From assembly GCA_039188505.1 (NCBI GenBank), contig JBCCZC010000347.1, positions 1 to 6,267 of the forward strand: a stretch of DNA of 6,267 nucleotides. The letters run 5' to 3'. The stretch comes from JBCCZC01 sp039188505. Lineage in GTDB: Bacteria > Pseudomonadota > Gammaproteobacteria > Xanthomonadales > SZUA-38. Below are positions 1-6,029 of the stretch, one piece after another. The notes beneath the pieces were generated by a model. It was not told the origin of the DNA and searched no databases. It saw only the letters and a list, made by a program, of their open reading frames with translations. The position numbers and the translations under genes are program-made. Every line of letters begins with the position of its first letter. Within the stretch, counting starts at the first letter, position 1.

Positions 1-349
1 CCCCGAGCGGCATCCTCTGGCCGGTCGGGGGCATCGCGCAGTTGATCTTCGTGAACAGCACGCTGGCTTCCGGTTCGCCGGGGATCACATAAAGGTTCAC
101 CAGCTTGTAGATCGCATCGAAGCCCGTGTCGCTGAGGTCGAGGCCGCCTGCCGGCTGGCCCGCGTTGTGGCAGCTCGTGCAGCGACCTTCCGGGCTCACC
201 AGCTCGTTGAACAGCGGCTTGATGTCCGTCGACCAGTCGACGCCGAAGACGATCGGCGTGCCGCCCAGATCGTCACAGCCTCCGCCGCCCGCCGCCGCCC
301 CTGCGGCGGCGAGCCCCGCGACCAGCGCCAGCGCCAGGGGGCGCCTCAT
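1..349 (-). CDS. Exported c-type cytochrome-like protein, partial (3' end beyond window)
   Basis: This is probably a small haem c protein acting outside the cytoplasmic membrane as an electron carrier or redox partner of the two upstream gene products. The 116 visible residues start with a short basic tip (MRRP), then an Ala/Leu/Gly-rich hydrophobic segment to about residue 24. One haem-binding CxxCH motif follows at residues 57-61 (C-T-S-C-H), with His61 as proximal ligand. A MPPTGQRMPLG segment at residues 106-116 offers Met106 or Met113 as the distal ligand. The phrase WSTDIKPLFNE before the motif and PGEPEASVLF after it are typical of cytochrome c domains found beside DUF1501/DUF1800 genes. 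Cys25 after the glycine run could be a lipidation site, but the lipobox (GGGC) is poor. The start ATG overlaps the stop of the DUF1501 gene (ATGA at 349-346) and has no clear Shine-Dalgarno, so translation is probably coupled. The C-terminus is missing. The haem motif is seen directly; the role is inferred. Confidence 0.85.
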   Translation of the reverse strand, partial: MRRPLALALVAGLAAAGAAAGGGGCDDLGGTPIVFGVDWSTDIKPLFNELVSPEGRCTSCHNAGQPAGGLDLSDTGFDAIYKLVNLYVIPGEPEASVLFTKINCAMPPTGQRMPLG

Positions 350-1962
350 ACGCCGGCAACGAGCCCGGGCACGGTTCGCGTGAAGCTGGCGAACGTGGGG
401 GTGACCGCGGCGTCAGCAAACGGCCCGGAAACGAAGTTGTCGATGTTCGGGAAGATGGCGGGAAGGTCAGCATCGGCGACGCCCATCCAGCGGGCGAAGG
501 TTGCCGCGTACTGGTCGACGGCGGTGGTCGGCAGGAACTGGCCGCGGCTGAGCGACTCGCCGAGGTCCGGACTGATCGCGCCCGCCCCGCCAATGGCGTT
601 ATCGAGCGTGACGCTCGGGTACCGCCCGTAGACCTGGCCGCCGTTGACCGCGCCGCCGACCGCGAACTGAACGCTGCCCCAGGCGTGGTCCGTCCCGTTG
701 CCGTTCGAGTTCAGAGTGCGGGCGAAGTCGCTCATCGAGAACAGGGTCACCTCGTCGGTGATGCCCAGCGCCTCCATGGCCCGCTGGAAGGCGTTGACGC
801 CCTGGGACAGCTGCTCGAGGAGGGCGTGATGCCCGGTGGCGTTGCTCGCGGAAGTGATCTGCGCGGCATGGGTGTCGAAGCCGCCGAGGGTGACGTAGAA
901 CACCTGGCGGTTCGCGTCGATCGGAACCGACGGTCCCGTTCCGGGGCGGCTGATCCGGATCATGCGCGCGACCTGCTGGAGCTGGGCGGCAATGTTCGAA
1001 TCGGGCCAGTCGAAGCCGGTGTCGCCACCGCCGTTCACCGGATCATCGGCGGGAATGGCCAGGATCGACGGGTTGACCACCGTTTCCGCGAGATCGATCG
1101 CCCGGCCGAGCACGTCGCGATAGCCCCCGGCGAATAGATGCTCGCTGGATGCCGCGAGCAGTTCCTCGAGCGCGGCCCGGCGTGCCGGCTGGAACTGGCC
1201 CGGCGGATTGTCGGCGCCGTAGAAGGCGAGCGCCGCGGCAGGCTGGGTGTCGGAGGTCGTCAGTGTGTACGGCACGATCGGCGCCCCGTTCGACGCGGTA
1301 CCCACCAGGAAGCGCGTCTGCCCGCTGATGGAGATCGCCGGCGGCAGGCCCGCGGTCTGCGTCGACGGCAGCGCGACGGAGCCGGCGATGCGGCCGCCCC
1401 AGCCTTCGCTCACGACCGAGCCGTCCCCGGTGCCCGCACGCCAGAGGTCGCTCTGGTCGTTGTGGGAGAAGAGCTGCGGCGGCGTTGCGCGGCCGTTGAA
1501 GTCCGCGCGGGTCACCGGCTCGATGAGGGTGCCGACGTTGGCCGTGAAGGCCAGCGAACCCTCGTCGAAGAGCTGGGCGACCTCGGGCATGAACGGGTTC
1601 ACTGCGAGATCGGTACCGGTCAATGCCAGCGCCTCCGGCAGCGTCTGCCCGGGCACCGTGTTCGGATCGCCCGGCCGTGGCACCGCCAGCCCGGACGTGT
1701 TGCTGACGCCGTTGTAGAGACCGTTCCGCGTCGCGGTGTAGATCGCGTGCCGCTCGCTGTCCGCAGGGAGCAGCATGTTCCACGAATCGTTACCCCCTGC
1801 GAGGAAGACGCAGACGAGGGCGCGGTAGTCGGAGGTTGTCGTGCCGGCCAGGGCGGTGCCCAGCAGGTCGAGCTGGGGCAGGAGCGCCTGGGTGCCGCCG
1901 CATGCGACGAGACCCGTTGCGGCCTGGAGAAAACGACGGCGAGAGAGATTCCTTCTGCTCAT
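346..1962 (-). CDS. DUF1501 family protein with Tat signal
   Basis: This is a 538-residue secreted protein of the DUF1501 family, related to the alkaline phosphatase/sulfatase fold; its reaction is not established. The N-terminus carries a twin-arginine signal, SRRRFLQAA at residues 7-15, then a hydrophobic stretch and a likely cleavage after ALA at 37-39, so it should be exported folded. Family hallmarks appear in order: FLAGGNDSWNMLLP (53-66), FSHNDQSDLW (165-174), GWGGRIA (187-193), TLGGFDTHAAQ (358-368), SDFARTLNSNGNGTDHAWGS (411-430) and VYGRYP (444-449). The Asp/His-rich motifs are candidate metal or catalytic residues, but I cannot assign them. Length is within the family range and no frameshift is seen. 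It begins 13 bases after the DUF1800 stop behind an AAGGA ribosome site, and its stop overlaps the cytochrome start. The start at 1962 is chosen because it keeps the whole Tat signal and has that site. Confidence 0.95.
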   Translation of the reverse strand: MSRRNLSRRRFLQAATGLVACGGTQALLPQLDLLGTALAGTTTSDYRALVCVFLAGGNDSWNMLLPADSERHAIYTATRNGLYNGVSNTSGLAVPRPGDPNTVPGQTLPEALALTGTDLAVNPFMPEVAQLFDEGSLAFTANVGTLIEPVTRADFNGRATPPQLFSHNDQSDLWRAGTGDGSVVSEGWGGRIAGSVALPSTQTAGLPPAISISGQTRFLVGTASNGAPIVPYTLTTSDTQPAAALAFYGADNPPGQFQPARRAALEELLAASSEHLFAGGYRDVLGRAIDLAETVVNPSILAIPADDPVNGGGDTGFDWPDSNIAAQLQQVARMIRISRPGTGPSVPIDANRQVFYVTLGGFDTHAAQITSASNATGHHALLEQLSQGVNAFQRAMEALGITDEVTLFSMSDFARTLNSNGNGTDHAWGSVQFAVGGAVNGGQVYGRYPSVTLDNAIGGAGAISPDLGESLSRGQFLPTTAVDQYAATFARWMGVADADLPAIFPNIDNFVSGPFADAAVTPTFASFTRTVPGLVAGV

Positions 1963-1969
1963 GGTGATG

Positions 1970-1974
1970 TCCTT
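1970..1974 (-). promoter_or_regulatory. Ribosome binding site of the DUF1501 gene
   Basis: AAGGA on the minus strand lies seven bases before the ATG at 1962. It sits within the short gap after the DUF1800 stop codon (1978-1976), so a ribosome finishing DUF1800 would cover it. This supports both the chosen start and an operon. Confidence 0.7.
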
Positions 1975-1975
1975 G

Positions 1976-4240
1976 TCAGCGCTGGGTCGCGTAGTCGGGC
2001 GAGATGGCGATGAGGTGCAGCAGATAGAGGATGGCCCGTCGGCGACCGTCCTGGGGATTGCCTTCCCCGAGATCGCCGGCCAGTTCCGTCTGCAGCAGCT
2101 CGAACAGGGTGCCGCGCGTACCCGTATTGGCGGACGAGCCGGGATCTTCGGGAGCGGTCACGGCGCCGGTCATGGCACCGGCCGTGAGCAGGAGGTCGAG
2201 CTCGTCGATAAGCGCCAGGTCGTCGGTCGCGGAGCAGGAGGCGCCGCAGCTGCCGCCCGGCAATCCGTCGAGGACTTCGGGCGGGAAGTAGGCGGTATCC
2301 GAGCCGCCGCGGAAGGGGCCGTGGCAGTCGCCGGTGAAACCGCCGTAGCCCGAGCAGATCTGCCCGTAGAGATCGTTGGCGGCGAGGATTGCCGAGGACT
2401 CATTGACGATCTGGAGCTCGGGCGAGAACAGGCCGGCGTCGGCGATCTCGCCGGGCTGCTGGTAATCCGGCTCGTAGAAGTTGAAGACCGTGGGCGCGCC
2501 GAGCGGCCGCTGCAGGTAGTTGCAGCTGGGCCACTGCTGGGGGCGACAGTTGACGAATGCACCCCAGCGGGCGAATTCATCGCTGCGGTCGCCGTCACCA
2601 GGAACGGCCTCGAGCGAGCGCCACAGCTGGATCAGCTTCAGGAACGGCTCGCGCGGCTTGCCGTCGCCTGCCGCGAAGCCCTTCGCCAGCGCGGGCCGCG
2701 CCTCGTCGTCGAGGAGAATCGCCCTCGCGACTGCGGCGAGATCGCCGCGGACGCCCGCGCCATTGTCGACGAAGACTTCGGCCACGCGCTGGATGTATTC
2801 CGGCGACGGGTTGCTCGACACCAGCCGCTGGATCAGCTGGCGCGCGACCATGGCCGCCGTGTTCGGATGCTCGAAGAGCATATCGAGCGCGGTCTCGAGG
2901 CTGGTATCGCAGTAGTCCAGGCAGGCCTGCTTTTCGGCGGTATTTCCGAAACTGAAGCGGCAGCGGTTGGCGAAGCTGGCCGCCTCGCCGGCCGCGATTT
3001 CGTCGATGCGCGCGAGCTCGGCGCCGCCGAGCACGAGGGACTTCTCGGCATCGGGCGTCACGGCCGGAATCGTCTCGCCGTCGAGGAGATCGATCGTCGC
3101 GCCGACGGGCTCGATGCCCGCCGTGCCGGGATACTGGAAGCCGCCGCGATCCCGTCCGGTGTCGTGGAAGAGCGGATAGCACTGCAGCGGCTCGTAGCGG
3201 TCCGGATGCACGAGACCGGTCTGGCCGTTGAGGGTGAGTTCCGGGGGCTGGCTGGCGAAGGCCCCGATCGAGAAGTTGCAGTCGATGCCGGTGCAGCCGC
3301 AGATGCGGTTGATCGCCTGGCCCTCGACCACTCGGTCGCCGGAGCAGGCGAAGCCCAGGCCCGTCAGAACCCGCGCCATCGTGCCGATCATCATCTGGTC
3401 ATAGGTGGGCACCGGCTCGCCGCCGAGCTCGATCGGGGTGAAATCGAGTTCCCGCTCCACGAGGCCGATCGAAAACAGCTGCATCACCTCTCGGGCGAAG
3501 TTCTCGTCCGGCGCCACGAGGCCGCCGGCCGGGAGGTCGTAGCGGACGATCGTGGGTTCCTCGAGACCGTTATTGGTCGCATCGGCCGAGTCGCAGTCAT
3601 AGTGCGCGCCGCCGTTGTCGTCGATGGGCGCAAGCTTGTCCGCGCATCGCGGGAACAGCTCGAAGCGACGGTTGCGCAGGTGTGAAAGGTAGATGCCCAT
3701 CATGGGACTGCGGGCAACCTCTCCTAGAAGCGTGCGGTAGTTGCCCAGTGCGTTGCGTACCAGCAGGTCGCCCCACTCCGCCATCATGATCGGCTGGTCG
3801 TTCAGCCCCGGATCGCGGTCGGATACCACGATAATCTGGCTCAGCGCATAGGCCATCTTCTGGCGGAGCTGGTCCGGCCCGCGTACGGCGACGTCGATCC
3901 AGCGCTGCACCCGGTAACCGTTCGTGACGGAGCGGCCGGCGAGGTTCTCGTTGACCGTGATCTCCTCGAGGGCTGGCCGGGTCAGCGTCGCTGGCAGCGC
4001 CAGCTGGTCGTCGATCCACGCTTCCAGGCCGTCGGCGACGACGGCATCGATGTCGGCACGTGTCGGGCCGAAGGTGGCCTGGGTGAGGAACCGTGCTGCC
4101 TCGGTCTCGTCGAGCGCCTGCGGCTCGAAGCCGTCTGCGAAGACCAGGCCGTTGTCCGTCCCGGCTGTTGCTTCGAGTCCGAGCAGCAGCGCCATTGTGG
4201 CCAGCATCCGGGCCCCGCGATGGATGACGTTGCGTCGCAT
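1976..4240 (-). CDS. DUF1800 family exported protein
   Basis: This is a 754-residue member of the DUF1800 family, whose biochemical role is not established and which is commonly encoded beside DUF1501. The N-terminus looks like a Sec signal: basic residues up to Arg11, hydrophobic LATMALLLGL at 13-22, and a probable cleavage near ATAG (24-27). A GLVFADGFE string follows at 31-39. Family motifs are RFLTQATFGPT (50-60), RQKMAYALSQI (126-136), NYRTLLGEVARSPMMG (167-182), PDENFAREVMQLFSIGL (244-260), MARVLTGLGF (288-297), EHPNTAAMVARQLIQRLV (457-474), RPLGAPTVFNFYEPDY (578-593) and a C-terminal LHLIAISPDYATQR. Sixteen cysteines, ten of them between residues 199 and 444, are a striking feature for an exported protein and imply disulfides or a metal site. 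It is the first gene of a three-gene operon, with a consensus ribosome site fixing the start at 4240. A later Met12 start is possible but less well placed. Confidence 0.95.
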   Translation of the reverse strand: MRRNVIHRGARMLATMALLLGLEATAGTDNGLVFADGFEPQALDETEAARFLTQATFGPTRADIDAVVADGLEAWIDDQLALPATLTRPALEEITVNENLAGRSVTNGYRVQRWIDVAVRGPDQLRQKMAYALSQIIVVSDRDPGLNDQPIMMAEWGDLLVRNALGNYRTLLGEVARSPMMGIYLSHLRNRRFELFPRCADKLAPIDDNGGAHYDCDSADATNNGLEEPTIVRYDLPAGGLVAPDENFAREVMQLFSIGLVERELDFTPIELGGEPVPTYDQMMIGTMARVLTGLGFACSGDRVVEGQAINRICGCTGIDCNFSIGAFASQPPELTLNGQTGLVHPDRYEPLQCYPLFHDTGRDRGGFQYPGTAGIEPVGATIDLLDGETIPAVTPDAEKSLVLGGAELARIDEIAAGEAASFANRCRFSFGNTAEKQACLDYCDTSLETALDMLFEHPNTAAMVARQLIQRLVSSNPSPEYIQRVAEVFVDNGAGVRGDLAAVARAILLDDEARPALAKGFAAGDGKPREPFLKLIQLWRSLEAVPGDGDRSDEFARWGAFVNCRPQQWPSCNYLQRPLGAPTVFNFYEPDYQQPGEIADAGLFSPELQIVNESSAILAANDLYGQICSGYGGFTGDCHGPFRGGSDTAYFPPEVLDGLPGGSCGASCSATDDLALIDELDLLLTAGAMTGAVTAPEDPGSSANTGTRGTLFELLQTELAGDLGEGNPQDGRRRAILYLLHLIAISPDYATQR

Positions 4241-4245
4241 AACCC

Positions 4246-4251
4246 ACCTCC
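4246..4251 (-). promoter_or_regulatory. Strong Shine-Dalgarno of the DUF1800 gene
   Basis: GGAGGT on the minus strand, five bases before the ATG at 4240, is a perfect anti-16S match. It settles the start codon and is the strongest ribosome site in the window, consistent with 4240 being the operon's first start codon. Confidence 0.85.
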
Positions 4252-4293
4252 CTATGAGTGTGTCCCAAGGCTAACGCATGGGGCTGCAGGTGG

Positions 4294-4299
4294 TTGACA
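4294..4299 (+). promoter_or_regulatory. Possible -35 element for kynU
   Basis: A perfect TTGACA hexamer faces the kynureninase gene 83 bases before its start codon. No good -10 hexamer lies 16-18 bases downstream (the sequence there is around GACCCA), so this would be a weak or activator-dependent sigma-70 promoter, or a chance match. No convincing promoter was found for the minus-strand operon in the same gap. Confidence 0.25.
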
Positions 4300-4309
4300 T
4301 GCCGTCAGA

Positions 4310-4329
4310 GGCGTGTGACCCATCACGCC
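4310..4329. repeat. Short inverted repeat, candidate operator between divergent genes
   Basis: GGCGTG-N8-CACGCC forms a perfect 6+6 base inverted repeat in the gap between the DUF1800 operon and kynU. A shorter GTGA-CCCA-TCAC palindrome, offset by one base, lies inside it. It falls where the -10 of a promoter using the TTGACA at 4294-4299 would be, which is a plausible position for a repressor site. There is no T-run after it, so it does not resemble a rho-independent terminator. The spacing does not match the CRP consensus (TGTGA-N6-TCACA). The regulator is unknown, and a chance repeat in GC-rich DNA cannot be excluded. Confidence 0.35.
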
Positions 4330-4381
4330 CTGTCGACCGCTCGCTGGTAAAAACGCGCTGTTTCGTTACGGATGCGTCTCC

Positions 4382-5635
4382 GTGCTTCAGCCCGCCACGC
4401 CCCCTCTGACCCGTTCGGCCTGCGAGGCCCTCGATGCCGCCGACCCGTTGGCCAGTCTGCGCGAGCGCTTCGTCCTGCCCGAATCCATCTACCTCGACGG
4501 CAATTCCCTCGGGATCCTGCCGCGCGCTGTCGCCGACCGCGTCGCCGGCGTCGTGACCGAGGAATGGGGCCGCGGGCTGATCGGTTCCTGGAATGACGCC
4601 GGCTGGATCCACCTACCGCGCACGGCCGGCGCGAAGATCGGACGCCTCATCGGCGCCGAACCGCACAGCGTCGTCGTCGCGGACTCGACCTCGGTCAACC
4701 TTTTCAAGCTCCTTAGCGGGGCCCTGCGGCTTAGGCCTGGGCGACGGGTCATCCTGACCGAAGCCGGCAATTTCCCGTCGGACCTCTACATGATGCAGGG
4801 GCTCGCTGAGTTCGCCGCGGCCGACATCGAGATCCGGGCGGTCGAGCCCGATGAGCTCGCCGCGGCACTCGGCGACGACGTCGCGCTCCTCTGCATCACG
4901 CAGGTGAACTACCGCACCGGCGCCATGCACGACATGCGCGATCTAACGGCGAAAGCGCACGCCGTCGGCGCGCTGGTGCTCTGGGACCTCGCGCACAGCG
5001 CTGGGGCAGTCGAGCTGGACCTCGCGGGCTGCGGTGCGGATCTGGCGATCGGCTGCGGCTACAAGTTCCTGAACGGCGGACCCGGCGCTCCGGGCTTCCT
5101 CTACGTCTCGCCGCGCCTCCAGCCCGACATGCGGCAGCCGCTGCAAGGCTGGCTGGGCCACGCCCGGCCGTTCGACTTCGACCCGACCTACGAGCCGGCT
5201 CCGGGCGTCGACCGCCACCTCTGCGGCACGCCGCCCGTACTCAGCATGGCGGCGCTCGATGAGGCTCTGGCGGTCTTCGACGACGTGCCCATGGCGGATC
5301 TGCGCGCGAAATGTCAGGCGCAGATCGACCTGATGCTGCGCCTCATCGTCGAGCGCCTCGATGGCCGCGGCTTCTCGATCGAAACGCCGCCGGACCCGGC
5401 CGCGCGCGGCAGCCAGGTGAGCCTGCTGCACGGCGAGGCCTTCGCGATCTGCCAGGCGCTCATCGCCCGGGGCGTTGTCGGTGACTATCGGGAGCCGGGC
5501 ATTCTCCGTTTCGGCATCACGCCGCTCTACCTGCGCTACGTCGACCTCTGGGATGCCGTGGATCAGCTCGTTGCCGTCATGGACGAGCAGGTCTTTCTGG
5601 CGGCTGAATTCCGCGAACGCGCCTACGTCACATGA
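4382..5635 (+). CDS. kynU: Kynureninase
   Basis: This is a 417-residue PLP-dependent cytosolic enzyme that hydrolyses L-kynurenine to anthranilate and alanine (also 3-hydroxykynurenine to 3-hydroxyanthranilate) in tryptophan degradation. Fold-type I features appear in order: YLDGNSLGILP (37-47), the phosphate-binding DSTSVNLFK (101-109), NFPSDLY (130-136), Asp202 and His205 in WDLAHSAGA for the pyridine ring, and the Schiff-base lysine Lys228 in GCGYKFLNGGPGAPGFLYV (224-242). Substrate-pocket candidates GWLGH (256-260) and CGTPP (281-285) follow, with a C-terminal FRFGITPLY-like segment at 376-383. All expected catalytic residues are present and the length is usual for the family. The start is a GTG; the only nearby ATG (4372) is out of frame, and an in-frame stop lies at 4316. 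The ribosome site is weak (ACGGA at 4368-4372), suggesting modest expression. It is transcribed divergently from the DUF1800 operon, and no other kynurenine-pathway gene is visible. Confidence 0.96.
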   Translation: MLQPATPPLTRSACEALDAADPLASLRERFVLPESIYLDGNSLGILPRAVADRVAGVVTEEWGRGLIGSWNDAGWIHLPRTAGAKIGRLIGAEPHSVVVADSTSVNLFKLLSGALRLRPGRRVILTEAGNFPSDLYMMQGLAEFAAADIEIRAVEPDELAAALGDDVALLCITQVNYRTGAMHDMRDLTAKAHAVGALVLWDLAHSAGAVELDLAGCGADLAIGCGYKFLNGGPGAPGFLYVSPRLQPDMRQPLQGWLGHARPFDFDPTYEPAPGVDRHLCGTPPVLSMAALDEALAVFDDVPMADLRAKCQAQIDLMLRLIVERLDGRGFSIETPPDPAARGSQVSLLHGEAFAICQALIARGVVGDYREPGILRFGITPLYLRYVDLWDAVDQLVAVMDEQVFLAAEFRERAYVT

Positions 5636-5859
5636 CGAGGCCGCCGGGAACGACATCGCCGAGCCCCAAGGCCATGTCCCGCAGCTGCGAATCGTAGGCT
5701 TCGACCGCCCCGTCGCTGCCTGCGGAGCTTCTCGGGCATATCGCCGTAGTTGTCGTCGGTCTTGACGATGACCGGCCCGGACCAGTCGTGGTCGGCGCGG
5801 AGGAGCTGATCGCTCACCCGTCGCTTGGAGATGGCGTGCACGGCTCCGTTCGCGACATG
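5628..5859 (-). pseudogene. Frameshifted remnant of an unrecognised protein gene
   Basis: Read on the minus strand, 5859-5725 gives HVANGAVHAISKRRVSDQLL and then, after a few residues, GPVIVKTDDNYGDMPEKL. This composition (Lys, Asn, Tyr, Ile in order) is unlike the Arg/Ala-rich noise of shadow frames in this DNA. It recalls a conserved block I remember from uncharacterised, possibly ATP-grasp-like, proteins (NGAV-DISKRRVS ... GPVIVKTDLNYGG-PE), although I cannot name the family with certainty. Near 5724-5715 the sense appears to move to the neighbouring frame, which reads GSDGAVEAYDSQLRDMALGL and on to a TGA at 5630-5628, overlapping the kynU 3' end. Upstream, the frame degenerates and meets a stop at 5958-5956 without a start. 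The N-terminus and most of the C-terminus of any such protein are missing. Alternatives are a short intact ORF from a GTG at 5841, or chance. Confidence 0.4.
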
Positions 5860-6029
5860 ATCAGTTCGACGTTTCGCTGTGCCCGCATGCGCAGCTTCGG
5901 GGAGACGCTCCAGTTCCGGATGGCGGGTCGCTGAACGACGACTCGCGCTCCGATTTCACCGCGTCGCTTGCGTTCCTCCCGCGCTGACCTGTAGCTTTCG
6001 CGCTCTGCAACGCCGCACGGAGCTCGCTC
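5636..6029. other. Gap without an intact gene between kynU and the next plus-strand gene
   Basis: Besides the minus-strand remnant in its left half, nothing certain was found in these 394 bases. No GC-rich hairpin followed by a T-run is present after the kynU stop, so any terminator is not of the classical type. A plus-strand frame near 5859-5987 (ending NDDSRSDFTASLAFLPR, then TGA) has no start and no recognisable homology. A weak TTGCGT (5968-5973) with TAGCTT (5992-5997) could be a promoter for the following gene, but both hexamers are poor. Confidence 0.5.
6019..6022 (+). promoter_or_regulatory. Ribosome binding site of the last gene
   Basis: GGAG lies seven bases before the ATG at 6030 and thirteen before the in-frame ATG at 6036. 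It therefore favours the first of the two start codons. Confidence 0.55.

Noticed and set aside
1138..2013. A 291-codon open frame on the plus strand
   Set aside because: It is antisense to the DUF1501 coding region, extremely Arg-rich and without recognisable motifs: a shadow of the real gene.
1841..3685. A 614-codon open frame on the plus strand
   Set aside because: It lies antisense to the DUF1800 gene and the start of the DUF1501 gene, both with clear family motifs. Its translation is Arg/Ala/Glu/Val-rich with no domain, as expected for a mirror frame in GC-rich DNA.
4314..4327. CRP-like site TGTGA...TCACG
   Set aside because: The half-sites are separated by four bases instead of six, so the spacing does not fit the CRP consensus. 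It is kept only as part of the unnamed inverted repeat.
4943..5656. A 237-codon open frame on the minus strand
   Set aside because: It lies entirely opposite kynU except for the last bases. Composition is that of a mirror frame, and kynU is unmistakable.
5680..5689. Perfect 10-base palindrome CGCAGCTGCG
   Set aside because: Short GC-rich palindromes are common by chance here. It has no T-run, no partner copy and no promoter context.
5859..5987. Plus-strand frame ending DDSRSDFTASLAFLPR
   Set aside because: It has no start codon, no Shine-Dalgarno and no recognisable family, and upstream it becomes an Arg-rich shadow of the minus-strand remnant.
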